From positions 1-6,698 of the forward strand of contig JALFGI010000353.1 in the NCBI GenBank assembly GCA_022777455.1: 6,698 nt of DNA, given 5' to 3'. Under the pieces are notes generated by a model. It was not told where the DNA came from and did not search any database. It saw nothing but the letters and a program-made list of their open reading frames with translations. Positions 1-4,818 of this stretch are shown here, piece by piece. Within the stretch, counting starts at the first letter, position 1, and every line of letters starts with the position of its first letter. Source of the stretch: Clostridiales bacterium. GTDB lineage: Bacteria; Bacillota_A; Clostridia; Oscillospirales; Oscillospiraceae. The translations under genes were made by a program, and so were the position numbers.

Positions 1-75
1 GAGTGGGAATAATCCGAATTGTCGCGAGGCAAAGCAATTTAGCCCATAAAAGGCAAAGTTAATTTTCTGAGTAGG

Positions 76-99
76 CCTTGAGGAAGAAATTCCTTGAGG
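76..99. repeat. Short direct repeat CCTTGAGG x2
   Basis: The octamer CCTTGAGG occurs at 76-83 and again at 92-99, a 16-base period. Between the copies AGGAA (81-85) and TTCCT (90-94) can also pair as a small stem. It lies just outside the large inverted repeat that starts at 134. No function is assigned. Confidence 0.4.
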
Positions 100-133
100 T
101 CTATTTTTTTGTGCATAGAGTTTCTAAAACCTT

Positions 134-296
134 GGGCAACACCGCATAATGGGAGCTGCGGGCTTCGGCGGATCTTTTGCCCCAATCGTGCAGCATGAAA
201 AATGGGAAATACACAGAGTATTCCCGCATTTTCCATACTTTCGCTTGGGTCAAAATTTCTCGCCGAATCTCCTTGCCCCATTATGCGGTGTTGCCC
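134..296. repeat. Large imperfect inverted repeat (MITE/REP-like, non-coding)
   Basis: GGGCAACACCGCATAATGGG at 134-153 is the exact reverse complement of 277-296. The complementarity continues inward with gaps: TTCGGCG, then TTTTG and CCCAA on the left (about 164-185), match the reverse complement of about 246-268. AAAATGGGAAATA (200-212) matches the reverse complement of about 219-232. The whole segment can fold into one long hairpin with its loop near 213-218. Weaker complementarity (GCATAG near 114-119 against CTATGC near 313-318) suggests that the element may extend outward. Short open frames cross both strands but mirror each other because of the symmetry, and none has a ribosome binding site. 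The structure fits a palindromic non-autonomous element or a dispersed intergenic repeat. No transposase is present, and clear target-site duplications were not seen. Confidence 0.7.
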
Positions 297-309
297 TTGT
301 ATTTCGCGG

Positions 310-348
310 CGACTATGCCGATAAAATGCAGGTTTGTTGGTATAGTCG
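310..348. repeat. Hairpin-forming inverted repeat
   Basis: CGACTATGCC (310-319) pairs with GGTATAGTCG (339-348), giving ten pairs including one G-U, around a 19-base loop. It directly follows the large inverted repeat and may be part of the same compound element. No T-run follows, so it is not a typical terminator. Confidence 0.5.
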
Positions 349-353
349 AGTTT

Positions 354-380
354 GAAAATCCCCCAGTTTGGAGGATTTTC
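354..380. repeat. Inverted repeat GAAAATCC / GGATTTTC
   Basis: GAAAATCC at 354-361 is the exact reverse complement of GGATTTTC at 373-380, separated by 11 bases. From memory, similar GGATTTTC-type motifs recur in intergenic DNA of Oscillospiraceae and give spurious short peptides. That recollection is not verified here. It is the third inverted repeat in the stretch 134-380, which supports a compound repeat element. Confidence 0.45.
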
Positions 381-434
381 CAGCAAATATAACGAGAAAA
401 ATTCGATTTACCCCATGACACAATTTTTGAAGGA

Positions 435-460
435 GCTAACTGATTGCTGCGTCAGTTAGC
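435..460. repeat. Perfect 9-base inverted repeat
   Basis: GCTAACTGA (435-443) and TCAGTTAGC (452-460) are exact reverse complements around an 8-base loop. The sequence after it (GCTCTGCC) has no T-run, so it is not a standard intrinsic terminator in that direction. It lies 29 bases upstream of the promoter at 489 and could be a regulator site or the edge of the repeat region. Which of these applies is not resolved. Confidence 0.5.
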
Positions 461-488
461 GCTCTGCCTGTAACAGACAAAATAGAAG

Positions 489-517
489 TTGACACCTACC
501 CGGATTGTCAATAGAAT
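489..517 (+). promoter_or_regulatory. Sigma-A-type promoter for the FAH-family gene, with overlapping inverted repeat
   Basis: A consensus -35 TTGACA (489-494) is followed after exactly 17 bases by TAGAAT (512-517), a five-of-six match to the -10 consensus. Transcription would begin near 524, giving a leader of about 108 bases before the ATG at 632. The -35 hexamer is one arm of an inverted repeat: TTGACA (489-494), 11 bases, TGTCAA (506-511). A protein bound there would cover the -35 and spacer and so could act as a repressor; that is inference. Confidence 0.7.
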
Positions 518-523
518 GTAGCC

Positions 524-631
524 AAGAGGGGCACTGGTGATTAGTGCGTTGGGTAAGCCGCCGTTTCACCAGTACGATCTGCGGTTATGGCCGGTACGCG
601 GCTGATCTTTTAGAAAAGGAAGGGCAGGATC
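524..631 (+). promoter_or_regulatory. Structured 5' leader of the FAH-family mRNA
   Basis: The predicted untranslated leader contains a perfect 8-base stem, ACTGGTGA (533-540) with TCACCAGT (566-573). Close to the start codon, CTTTT (607-611) can pair with AAAAG (614-618), which touches the ribosome binding region AAGGAAGGG (616-624). I do not recognise the consensus of any known riboswitch class (no TPP, FMN, SAM, cobalamin or glycine core motifs). It may be an ordinary leader or an undescribed regulatory RNA. Confidence 0.3.
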
Positions 632-1474
632 ATGAAATTATTTCAGTATTATGATGAAGAACAGCAGGTTCATGTGGGGGCTGTTGTAAAGGGTGCGTAT
701 GCCGCGCTCCCCGAGGCAGTCACCATGGGAGCGCTTCTTGGAAAAAGCAGCGGGGAGCTGGAAAAAACCGTGGCTTCCATGACCTGCGTACCCATGGACC
801 CGGAGTCGATCCGGTTCGCTCCCGTGGTGACGGGGCCTGAAAAGATCATCTGCATCGGCCTGAATTATCATGAGCATATCAATGAGACCGGCCTTGGAAA
901 GACGGACAAGCCCGGTTTCCCGCCGGTGTTCTGCAAGTTCGGAAATGCTTTGCTGGGCCACAAGGAAGAACTGCATCTTCCCAAAAAGGCAAAGCAGTTT
1001 GACTACGAGGCGGAACTGGTCATTGTCATGGGGGATACCTGCAAAGAGGTGACACCCCAGGAAGCTTACCGGTATATCGCGGGCTTCGCTGCGGGCAATG
1101 ATTTCAGCGCCAGAGATATGCAGTTTGCCTCCAGCCAGTGGACGCTGGGTAAGGCTTGCGATGGGTTTGCCCCTGTGGGCCCCTTCTTTGTGCCCCGGGA
1201 TGAAGTGAACCCGGAGAAACTGGATATCACCTGCAAGGTCAACGGGGAATATGTGCAGAAGTCCAATACGTCTAAAATGATCTTCTCCTGCGGGGAAATT
1301 GTCAGCTACCTCTCCGACTTCATCTGCCTGAAGAAGGGAGACCTGATCTTTACCGGGACCCCCTCCGGCGTGATTCTGGGCAAGGAAAAGAGCCGGCAGG
1401 TCTGGCTGAAAGCCGGGGATGTGGTCACCGTGGAGATTGAGGGCCTGGGTACCCTGGGAAACAGGCTGGTCTGA
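632..1474 (+). CDS. Fumarylacetoacetate hydrolase (FAH) family protein
   Basis: This is a 280-residue cytoplasmic metal-dependent enzyme of the FAH / 2-hydroxyhepta-2,4-diene-1,7-dioate isomerase superfamily. Its members hydrolyse acylpyruvates or fumarylacetoacetate-like diketo acids, or act as keto-enol isomerases, decarboxylases or oxaloacetate tautomerases. Family landmarks are all visible: GLNY followed by H82 (76-82), the metal-ligand pair E126 and E128 in DYEAE, the third ligand D157 in GND followed by SARD (159-162), K174, the NGE motif near 204-206, and GTP near 242-244 before the C-terminal beta segment. The length is typical of the single-domain bacterial group with a short N-terminal extension (about residues 1-60). 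The ATG is supported by AAGGAAGGG at 616-624 and the promoter at 489-517. It appears to be transcribed alone, with a hairpin directly after the stop codon. The exact substrate cannot be read from sequence; a 2,4-diketo sugar-acid hydrolase or acylpyruvase are both possible. Confidence 0.93.
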   Translation: MKLFQYYDEEQQVHVGAVVKGAYAALPEAVTMGALLGKSSGELEKTVASMTCVPMDPESIRFAPVVTGPEKIICIGLNYHEHINETGLGKTDKPGFPPVFCKFGNALLGHKEELHLPKKAKQFDYEAELVIVMGDTCKEVTPQEAYRYIAGFAAGNDFSARDMQFASSQWTLGKACDGFAPVGPFFVPRDEVNPEKLDITCKVNGEYVQKSNTSKMIFSCGEIVSYLSDFICLKKGDLIFTGTPSGVILGKEKSRQVWLKAGDVVTVEIEGLGTLGNRLV

Positions 1475-1503
1475 CCAGGGGACATTGCCCCTGGCTTTCC
1501 TGT
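1475..1503 (+). terminator. Likely intrinsic terminator of the FAH-family gene
   Basis: CCAGGGG (1475-1481) and CCCCTGG (1488-1494) form a perfect 7-pair GC-rich stem with a 6-base loop, beginning immediately after the stop codon. The tail CTTTCCTGT is pyrimidine-rich but has only a short T-run, so termination may be partial. The stronger hairpin at 1665-1697 could act as back-up. Confidence 0.55.
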
Positions 1504-1519
1504 ACGGACAGCTCAAGTA

Positions 1520-1635
1520 TCAGAGTGTCAATGAGAACCGTCCCCATATAAAAACACGATTGTGGAGTTACAACCGATCGTTCACTGACAGGACTCCTTC
1601 GGCCTGTCAATTGCCACCTCCGGGTGCATCGGTTG
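1520..1635. repeat. Repeat-like segment with nested inverted repeats (possible three-way junction)
   Basis: CAACCGAT (1571-1578) pairs with ATCGGTTG (1628-1635). Inside that stem, TGACAGG (1586-1592) pairs with CCTGTCA (1603-1609), and CACC (1615-1618) with GGTG (1623-1626). Together these could make a compact three-way junction of 65 bases on either strand. The adjoining stretch containing GAGAACCGTCCCC (about 1531-1543) resembles, from memory, dispersed repeats linked to REP-associated (Y1) transposases in Firmicutes; no such gene is in the window. It lies between convergent genes, where repetitive extragenic elements often collect. Confidence 0.4.
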
Positions 1636-1664
1636 AAGAAACGAGCAGGCCCCGTATTCGCAAC

Positions 1665-1697
1665 AAACCCCGTATGGAACCGGTCCATACGGGGTTT
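1665..1697. terminator. Strong bidirectional intrinsic terminator
   Basis: AAACCCCGTATGGA (1665-1678) and TCCATACGGGGTTT (1684-1697) form a perfect 14-pair stem with a 5-base loop. On the plus strand the stem ends in TTTT followed by CGCTTG. On the minus strand the tail is TTTGTTG. It starts 8 bases beyond the stop codon of the minus-strand MATE gene and also stops read-through from the plus-strand FAH gene. An extra copy of its left edge, CCCCGTAT, lies 18 bases away at 1650-1657. Confidence 0.85.
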
Positions 1698-1704
1698 TCG
1701 CTTG

Positions 1705-3099
1705 TCACGCCTTGGCAGCGGACGCGTACATTTTCTTTCTCCACTTGCCTGCACGGAATACGATGAGGGTCATCACCATTCCCAATGTCCAGGAAATCAT
1801 CAGCGACAAAAACAGCGCATCCGGCTTTCCGTGAGGGAACTCCGCCGACCGGGTGAGGTAGGCAAGAACGTAGGCCACAGGCACCCGGATGAGGATGGTG
1901 GAGATGATGGAGATCCACATAGGACTCACTGTGTCTCCAGCTCCCCGCATGACGCCGCCCAGCACCTGGCTGACGGAAACGCAGATGTAGCCCACCGCCA
2001 TCAGCCGGATCATCCGGGATGCCAGGTCGATGAGGGAAGCAGTTCCCGTAAACATGGCGAAGAGATACTTTCCCAGGAACAGCAGCACCAGGGTGATCAC
2101 CGTGGAGAAGGCCAGGGCGATCAAGCCGCCCTGCTTTACGCCTTTATCAACCCGGTCAAATTGCCCAGCCCCCACATTCTGCCCTGCGTAGACGCTCATG
2201 GCCTGGCCGAAGGTGAAGTTGGGCATCATGGCAAAGCCGTCCACCCGCATGATGATCACATTGCAGGCGATGACCGTTTCGCCCATTGCGTTGGTCAGGT
2301 TCAGCACCACCATGCCGGCGGTGGCCATAATGGCCTGGGTGACCCCGGAGGGAATGCCGATGCGCAGAATCCGCATGGCTACGGCAGGAACCAGCCGCAT
2401 GGTTTTCAGGTTCAGGTCAAAGATATCCCGCATACGAACCAGCTTGATATAGCAAAGCACCGCGGAAATCGCCTGGGCAATCACTGTTGCCAGTGCCACT
2501 CCGGGAACGCCCATATGGAACTTTGCCACGAACAGCAGATCCAGCACCACATTCAGCGCCGCCGCCACCAACAAAAAGCCCAGGGCGGACACCGAATCCC
2601 CCAATCCCCGGAGCACGCCGGAGAGCATGTTGTAAAAGAAAAAGCCCACAATTCCAATGAAGAAGATGTTCAGGTAATCCCTGCACCAGAGGATGATGGA
2701 CTCCGGCGTGCCCAGCAGCTCCAGCATGGGCATGGAAATCATTGGGCCCAGAACCATGATGATTACACTGGCAGCGGCGGACAGGGCGATGCAGTTGCCG
2801 ATGTTCTTGGTCAGTCCCTCCCGGTCTCTGGCGCCGTAGCTCTGGGAAACCACGATGCCCGCACCGGTGGAGATGCCCACAAAGAGGGCCAGCAGCAAAT
2901 TGAGGATGGGTCCTGCGCTGCCCACCGCAGCCAGAGCGTTGTCTCCCACATACTTGCCCACAATCACGGAATCCGCTGTATTGTACAGCTGCTGCGCCAG
3001 ATTTCCCAGCAGCATGGGCACCGAAAACTCCAGAATCCGCTTCCAGGGCGCTCCCAGGGTCATATCCTTTGCTGAAAACAGCTCCTTCATACTTATCAT
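1705..3099 (-). CDS. MATE family efflux transporter (DinF-like)
   Basis: This is a 464-residue integral membrane protein of the multidrug and toxic compound extrusion family, which exports cationic drugs, dyes or metabolites in exchange for Na+ or H+. The first MatE domain begins with the family signature region around residues 24-92 (LGNLAQQLYNTADSVIVGKY, then GISTGAGIVVSQSYGARD). The second half repeats the fold from about residue 243 (IGIPSGVTQA, then GFAMMPNFTFGQAMSVYAGQ). About twelve hydrophobic segments can be traced, and the tail is short and basic (KWRKKMYASAAKA). The length matches the usual 440-470 residues. The first ATG is preferred because AAGGAG (plus-strand 3108-3113) lies 8 bases upstream; a second ATG three codons later is less well placed. 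It is a single-gene unit with its own promoter and terminator. The palindrome over its promoter suggests induction by a ligand-sensing repressor, but no regulator gene is adjacent. The substrate is unknown. Confidence 0.95.
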   Translation of the reverse strand: MISMKELFSAKDMTLGAPWKRILEFSVPMLLGNLAQQLYNTADSVIVGKYVGDNALAAVGSAGPILNLLLALFVGISTGAGIVVSQSYGARDREGLTKNIGNCIALSAAASVIIMVLGPMISMPMLELLGTPESIILWCRDYLNIFFIGIVGFFFYNMLSGVLRGLGDSVSALGFLLVAAALNVVLDLLFVAKFHMGVPGVALATVIAQAISAVLCYIKLVRMRDIFDLNLKTMRLVPAVAMRILRIGIPSGVTQAIMATAGMVVLNLTNAMGETVIACNVIIMRVDGFAMMPNFTFGQAMSVYAGQNVGAGQFDRVDKGVKQGGLIALAFSTVITLVLLFLGKYLFAMFTGTASLIDLASRMIRLMAVGYICVSVSQVLGGVMRGAGDTVSPMWISIISTILIRVPVAYVLAYLTRSAEFPHGKPDALFLSLMISWTLGMVMTLIVFRAGKWRKKMYASAAKA

Positions 3100-3141
3100 T
3101 TCCGTCTCTCCTTTTCTCTCATCTACCGAAAGGGTATCCGT

Positions 3142-3156
3142 GCCGCAAATTGCGGC
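3142..3156. repeat. Small perfect inverted repeat in the MATE leader
   Basis: GCCGCAA (3142-3148) and TTGCGGC (3150-3156) are exact reverse complements around one base. The site lies in the predicted untranslated leader of the minus-strand MATE mRNA, about 43 bases before its start codon. As DNA it could be a protein site; as RNA the single-base loop would open to a shorter stem. Confidence 0.35.
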
Positions 3157-3174
3157 CGTCTGCTGCGTTTTCTA

Positions 3175-3196
3175 TCCCTATTCTACAGAATAGGGA
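3175..3196. promoter_or_regulatory. Palindromic operator candidate over the MATE promoter
   Basis: TCCCTATTCT (3175-3184) and AGAATAGGGA (3187-3196) are perfect 10-base arms around a 2-base centre. The palindrome covers the -10 element (3180-3185) and part of the spacer of the minus-strand promoter. That is where a dimeric TetR- or MarR-type repressor would block polymerase. Exporter genes are often controlled this way; the regulator itself is not in the window. Confidence 0.6.
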
Positions 3197-3208
3197 AGCC
3201 GGTGACAA
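3180..3208 (-). promoter_or_regulatory. Sigma-A-type promoter for the MATE gene
   Basis: Read on the minus strand, TTGTCA (plus 3203-3208) is followed after 17 bases by TAGAAT (plus 3180-3185). Each hexamer matches consensus at five of six positions. Transcription would start near 3173, leaving a leader of roughly 70 bases. Confidence 0.65.
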
Positions 3209-3276
3209 TGGTGAATTGTAGAAAAATCAGACAGTCGTTTTTTGACAGGCATAGACAAAATGCCAACCTCAGTCTA

Positions 3277-3305
3277 TTGACCTCCACCCAAAACCATTCT
3301 ATCAT
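3277..3305 (+). promoter_or_regulatory. Sigma-A-type promoter for the hydroxyacid dehydrogenase gene
   Basis: TTGACC (3277-3282) and TATCAT (3300-3305) are separated by 17 bases and each matches consensus at five of six positions. Transcription would begin near 3312, about 110 bases before the GTG start. It points away from the MATE promoter, so the two genes diverge with their promoters some 70 bases apart. Confidence 0.65.
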
Positions 3306-3354
3306 AAAGATGCATTCTTGACAAACTGCGGCAATTCGTGCAAAATGGTTTTGG
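3288..3354. promoter_or_regulatory. 11-base inverted repeat spanning the dehydrogenase promoter
   Basis: CCAAAACCATT (3288-3298, inside the promoter spacer) is the exact reverse complement of AATGGTTTTGG (3344-3354, about 35 bases past the predicted start site). The arm centres are 56 bases apart, so the arms could form a hairpin only in DNA: the upstream arm is not transcribed from this promoter. Two separated half-sites or a pair of operators for one regulator is the simplest reading. Confidence 0.45.
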
Positions 3355-3421
3355 TGAAAGACTGGGGCGTTTTGGCGCTCATGGATACGGAAATCATTCA
3401 GAATCAGAAAGGAAGAGTAAC

Positions 3422-4372
3422 GTGAGTAAAATTGTTATTTTGGAATCCCTTGCGGTGTCTGAACAGAAAATGCAGGAGCTGAAAAGGCCTTTTGAGGCCC
3501 AGGGGCACGTCTTTTGTGAATACCCCAAATCCACGGATCCTGCAACTCTGATTGAGGAAGCGAAGGATGCGGATGCACTGGTGATCGCCAATATGCCCCT
3601 TCGCGGTGAAGTAATCCGTGCTTGCAAAAATCTGAAGTATATTGATGTGGCATTCACCGGCGTTGACCATGTGGATCTGGCTGCGGCAAAGGAAATGGGA
3701 GTGAAGCTCAGCAATGCGTCGGGCTATTCCAATGAAGCCGTGGCGGAGCTGGCCCTGGGCATGGCCCTTTCTTTGAGCAGGAACATGACTGCTGTTGAGA
3801 GCCGCTGCCGTGCCGGAGGGACGAAGGATGGCCTGGTGGGCTATGAACTGAAGGGAAAGACCGTTGGCATTATTGGAATGGGAAAGATCGGGCGCAGAAG
3901 CGCCGAGCTGTTCCATGGGATTGGCTGCACCATCCTGGCCCATAACCGCTCTGCCCATCATGATTTCCCCGGGTATGTGCAGCAGACCAGCCTGGAAAAC
4001 CTGCTGAGAGATTCCGATATTGTCCTGCTGCATTGCCCGCTCAATGACTCCACCCGGGGAATGATCAATAAAGAAAAGCTGGCGATGATGAAGCCGACGG
4101 CAATGCTGATCAATGTGGCGCGGGGCCCGGTGGTTGTGTCCAGGGATTTGCAGGAAGCATTGAACAGCGGCGTCATTGCAGCTGCCGGCGTGGACGTGTT
4201 CGACGTGGAACCGCCCCTTGCATTGGATGAGCCGCTGCTGAACTGCAAAAACTGCCTGGTGACGCCTCATGTGGCGTTTGCGTCCAAAGAAAGCATGGAG
4301 CTGCGTGCGGATATTGTGTTCGATAATCTGGCAGCCTGGATGGCCGGTGCGCAAAAAAACGTGATTCTGTAA
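3422..4372 (+). CDS. D-2-hydroxyacid dehydrogenase family protein
   Basis: This is a 316-residue cytoplasmic oxidoreductase of the D-isomer-specific 2-hydroxyacid dehydrogenase family (phosphoglycerate, glyoxylate/hydroxypyruvate and lactate dehydrogenase relatives), which interconverts a 2-ketoacid and its D-2-hydroxyacid. The Rossmann signature GMGKIG is at residues 152-157. The catalytic triad is R234 (NVARG), E263 (DVEPP) and H283 (TPHVAF). The substrate-domain segment TGVDHVDL is near 79-86. Start choice: GTG at 3422 has AAAGGAAG (3408-3415) upstream. An in-frame ATG at 3338 would add 28 residues with no family resemblance and no ribosome site, and would lie inside the operator region. 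After the second beta strand the usual NAD-selecting Asp is absent (AHNRS, 173-177), which suggests possible NADP(H) use. It stands alone, with its own promoter and divergent from the MATE gene. The substrate cannot be told from sequence. Confidence 0.93.
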   Translation: MSKIVILESLAVSEQKMQELKRPFEAQGHVFCEYPKSTDPATLIEEAKDADALVIANMPLRGEVIRACKNLKYIDVAFTGVDHVDLAAAKEMGVKLSNASGYSNEAVAELALGMALSLSRNMTAVESRCRAGGTKDGLVGYELKGKTVGIIGMGKIGRRSAELFHGIGCTILAHNRSAHHDFPGYVQQTSLENLLRDSDIVLLHCPLNDSTRGMINKEKLAMMKPTAMLINVARGPVVVSRDLQEALNSGVIAAAGVDVFDVEPPLALDEPLLNCKNCLVTPHVAFASKESMELRADIVFDNLAAWMAGAQKNVIL

Positions 4373-4417
4373 AAGCTGTTTGGTTGATTACCATTTTGAT
4401 GTGTGCGAATAAACCAA

Positions 4418-4652
4418 AATGAAAGAAAGGCGAAAAATGATTCGGCCGCTGGGGCGGAATCGAATTCCAAACCCTCCAGTAAGTATCGTTCACGCTTTCT
4501 TCTGCATCCTGGTTGCTTTCTAAAATGTGGTCCGCCAGAATAAAAAGGCGCGTACCATAGGAAGCCGCAGTTTGAGCAATTGCTTCTTCGTTTCTGGTAA
4601 AGTACAGCGCTATGATTTTCTGATCGTCCATTCGGTTCACATCACAGTTCAA
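4418..4652 (-). pseudogene. Broken ECF-type RNA polymerase sigma factor (N-terminal remnant)
   Basis: From the ATG at plus 4631 the frame reads MDDQKIIALYFTRNEEAIAQ, later ADHILESNQDAEESVNDTYW and NSIPPQRPNHF. This is the typical N-terminus and region 2 of a Clostridia sigma-70 (ECF-like) factor, which would bind core RNA polymerase and the -10 element. Around plus 4430 the likeness stops. The family usually continues with FFAFL, and exactly that string appears in another frame, as if one T had been lost from the T-run (about 4427-4432 on the plus strand). A few codons later all resemblance ends, and the expected region 4 (promoter -35 recognition, roughly the last 100 residues) is missing. 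An uninterrupted frame continues antisense into the dehydrogenase gene but looks like noise. A TTG at 4652 has a GAGG-type ribosome site 7 bases upstream and may have been the original start. It is probably a non-functional relic. Confidence 0.75.
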
Positions 4653-4750
4653 TTTGGGTCCTCACCCTAATAGACCGATGCTGCGGCTCAAATCTCACGA
4701 TTTATCAAACCGGTTTTCCCCAACAACCGCACCCACTGCGCAGACGCGGC

Positions 4751-4792
4751 AAACAAACGAAACCATCGAATTTTGGACCTTCGATGGTTTCG
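4751..4792 (-). terminator. Intrinsic terminator of the TRAP receptor gene
   Basis: CGAAACCATCGAA (4758-4770) and TTCGATGGTTTCG (4780-4792) form a perfect 13-pair stem with a 9-base loop. Read on the minus strand it is followed by TTTGTTT (plus 4757-4751), and it lies 26 bases beyond the stop codon of the minus-strand gene. The plus-strand tail (GCTCTCC) is not T-rich, so it acts mainly in the minus direction. It also isolates the sigma remnant from read-through. Confidence 0.85.
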
Positions 4793-4818
4793 GCTCTCCT
4801 TCGCTTTGATTTGTGGGT

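Noticed and set aside
39..392. Short open frames on both strands across the left inverted repeat
   Set aside because: They read through a self-complementary sequence, lack ribosome sites, and resemble each other only because of the repeat symmetry.
435..470. The 9-base hairpin as an intrinsic terminator
   Set aside because: No T-run follows on either strand.
638..1516. A long minus-strand open frame opposite the FAH-family gene
   Set aside because: No recognisable domain or ribosome site; the plus-strand frame has all FAH metal-binding motifs.
1624..3075. A 483-codon open frame on the plus strand opposite the MATE gene
   Set aside because: It is rich in His, Gln and Gly, has no family resemblance, and is the antisense shadow of a clear membrane transporter with its own start, promoter and terminator.
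3318..3346. A second promoter-like pair, TTGACA-N17-CAAAAT
   Set aside because: The -35 is perfect but the -10 matches only four of six positions and lies downstream of a better promoter; kept only as a possible secondary start.
3338..3421. An upstream ATG that would extend the dehydrogenase by 28 residues
   Set aside because: No ribosome site, no family likeness in the added residues, and it overlaps the putative operator; GTG at 3422 has a well-placed AAAGGAAG.
4373..4421. A terminator for the dehydrogenase gene
   Set aside because: Only weak pairings were found (TTTGGTT 4379-4385 with AACCAAA 4412-4418, and CATTTTG 4392-4398 with CAAAATG 4415-4421), with long loops and no T-run.
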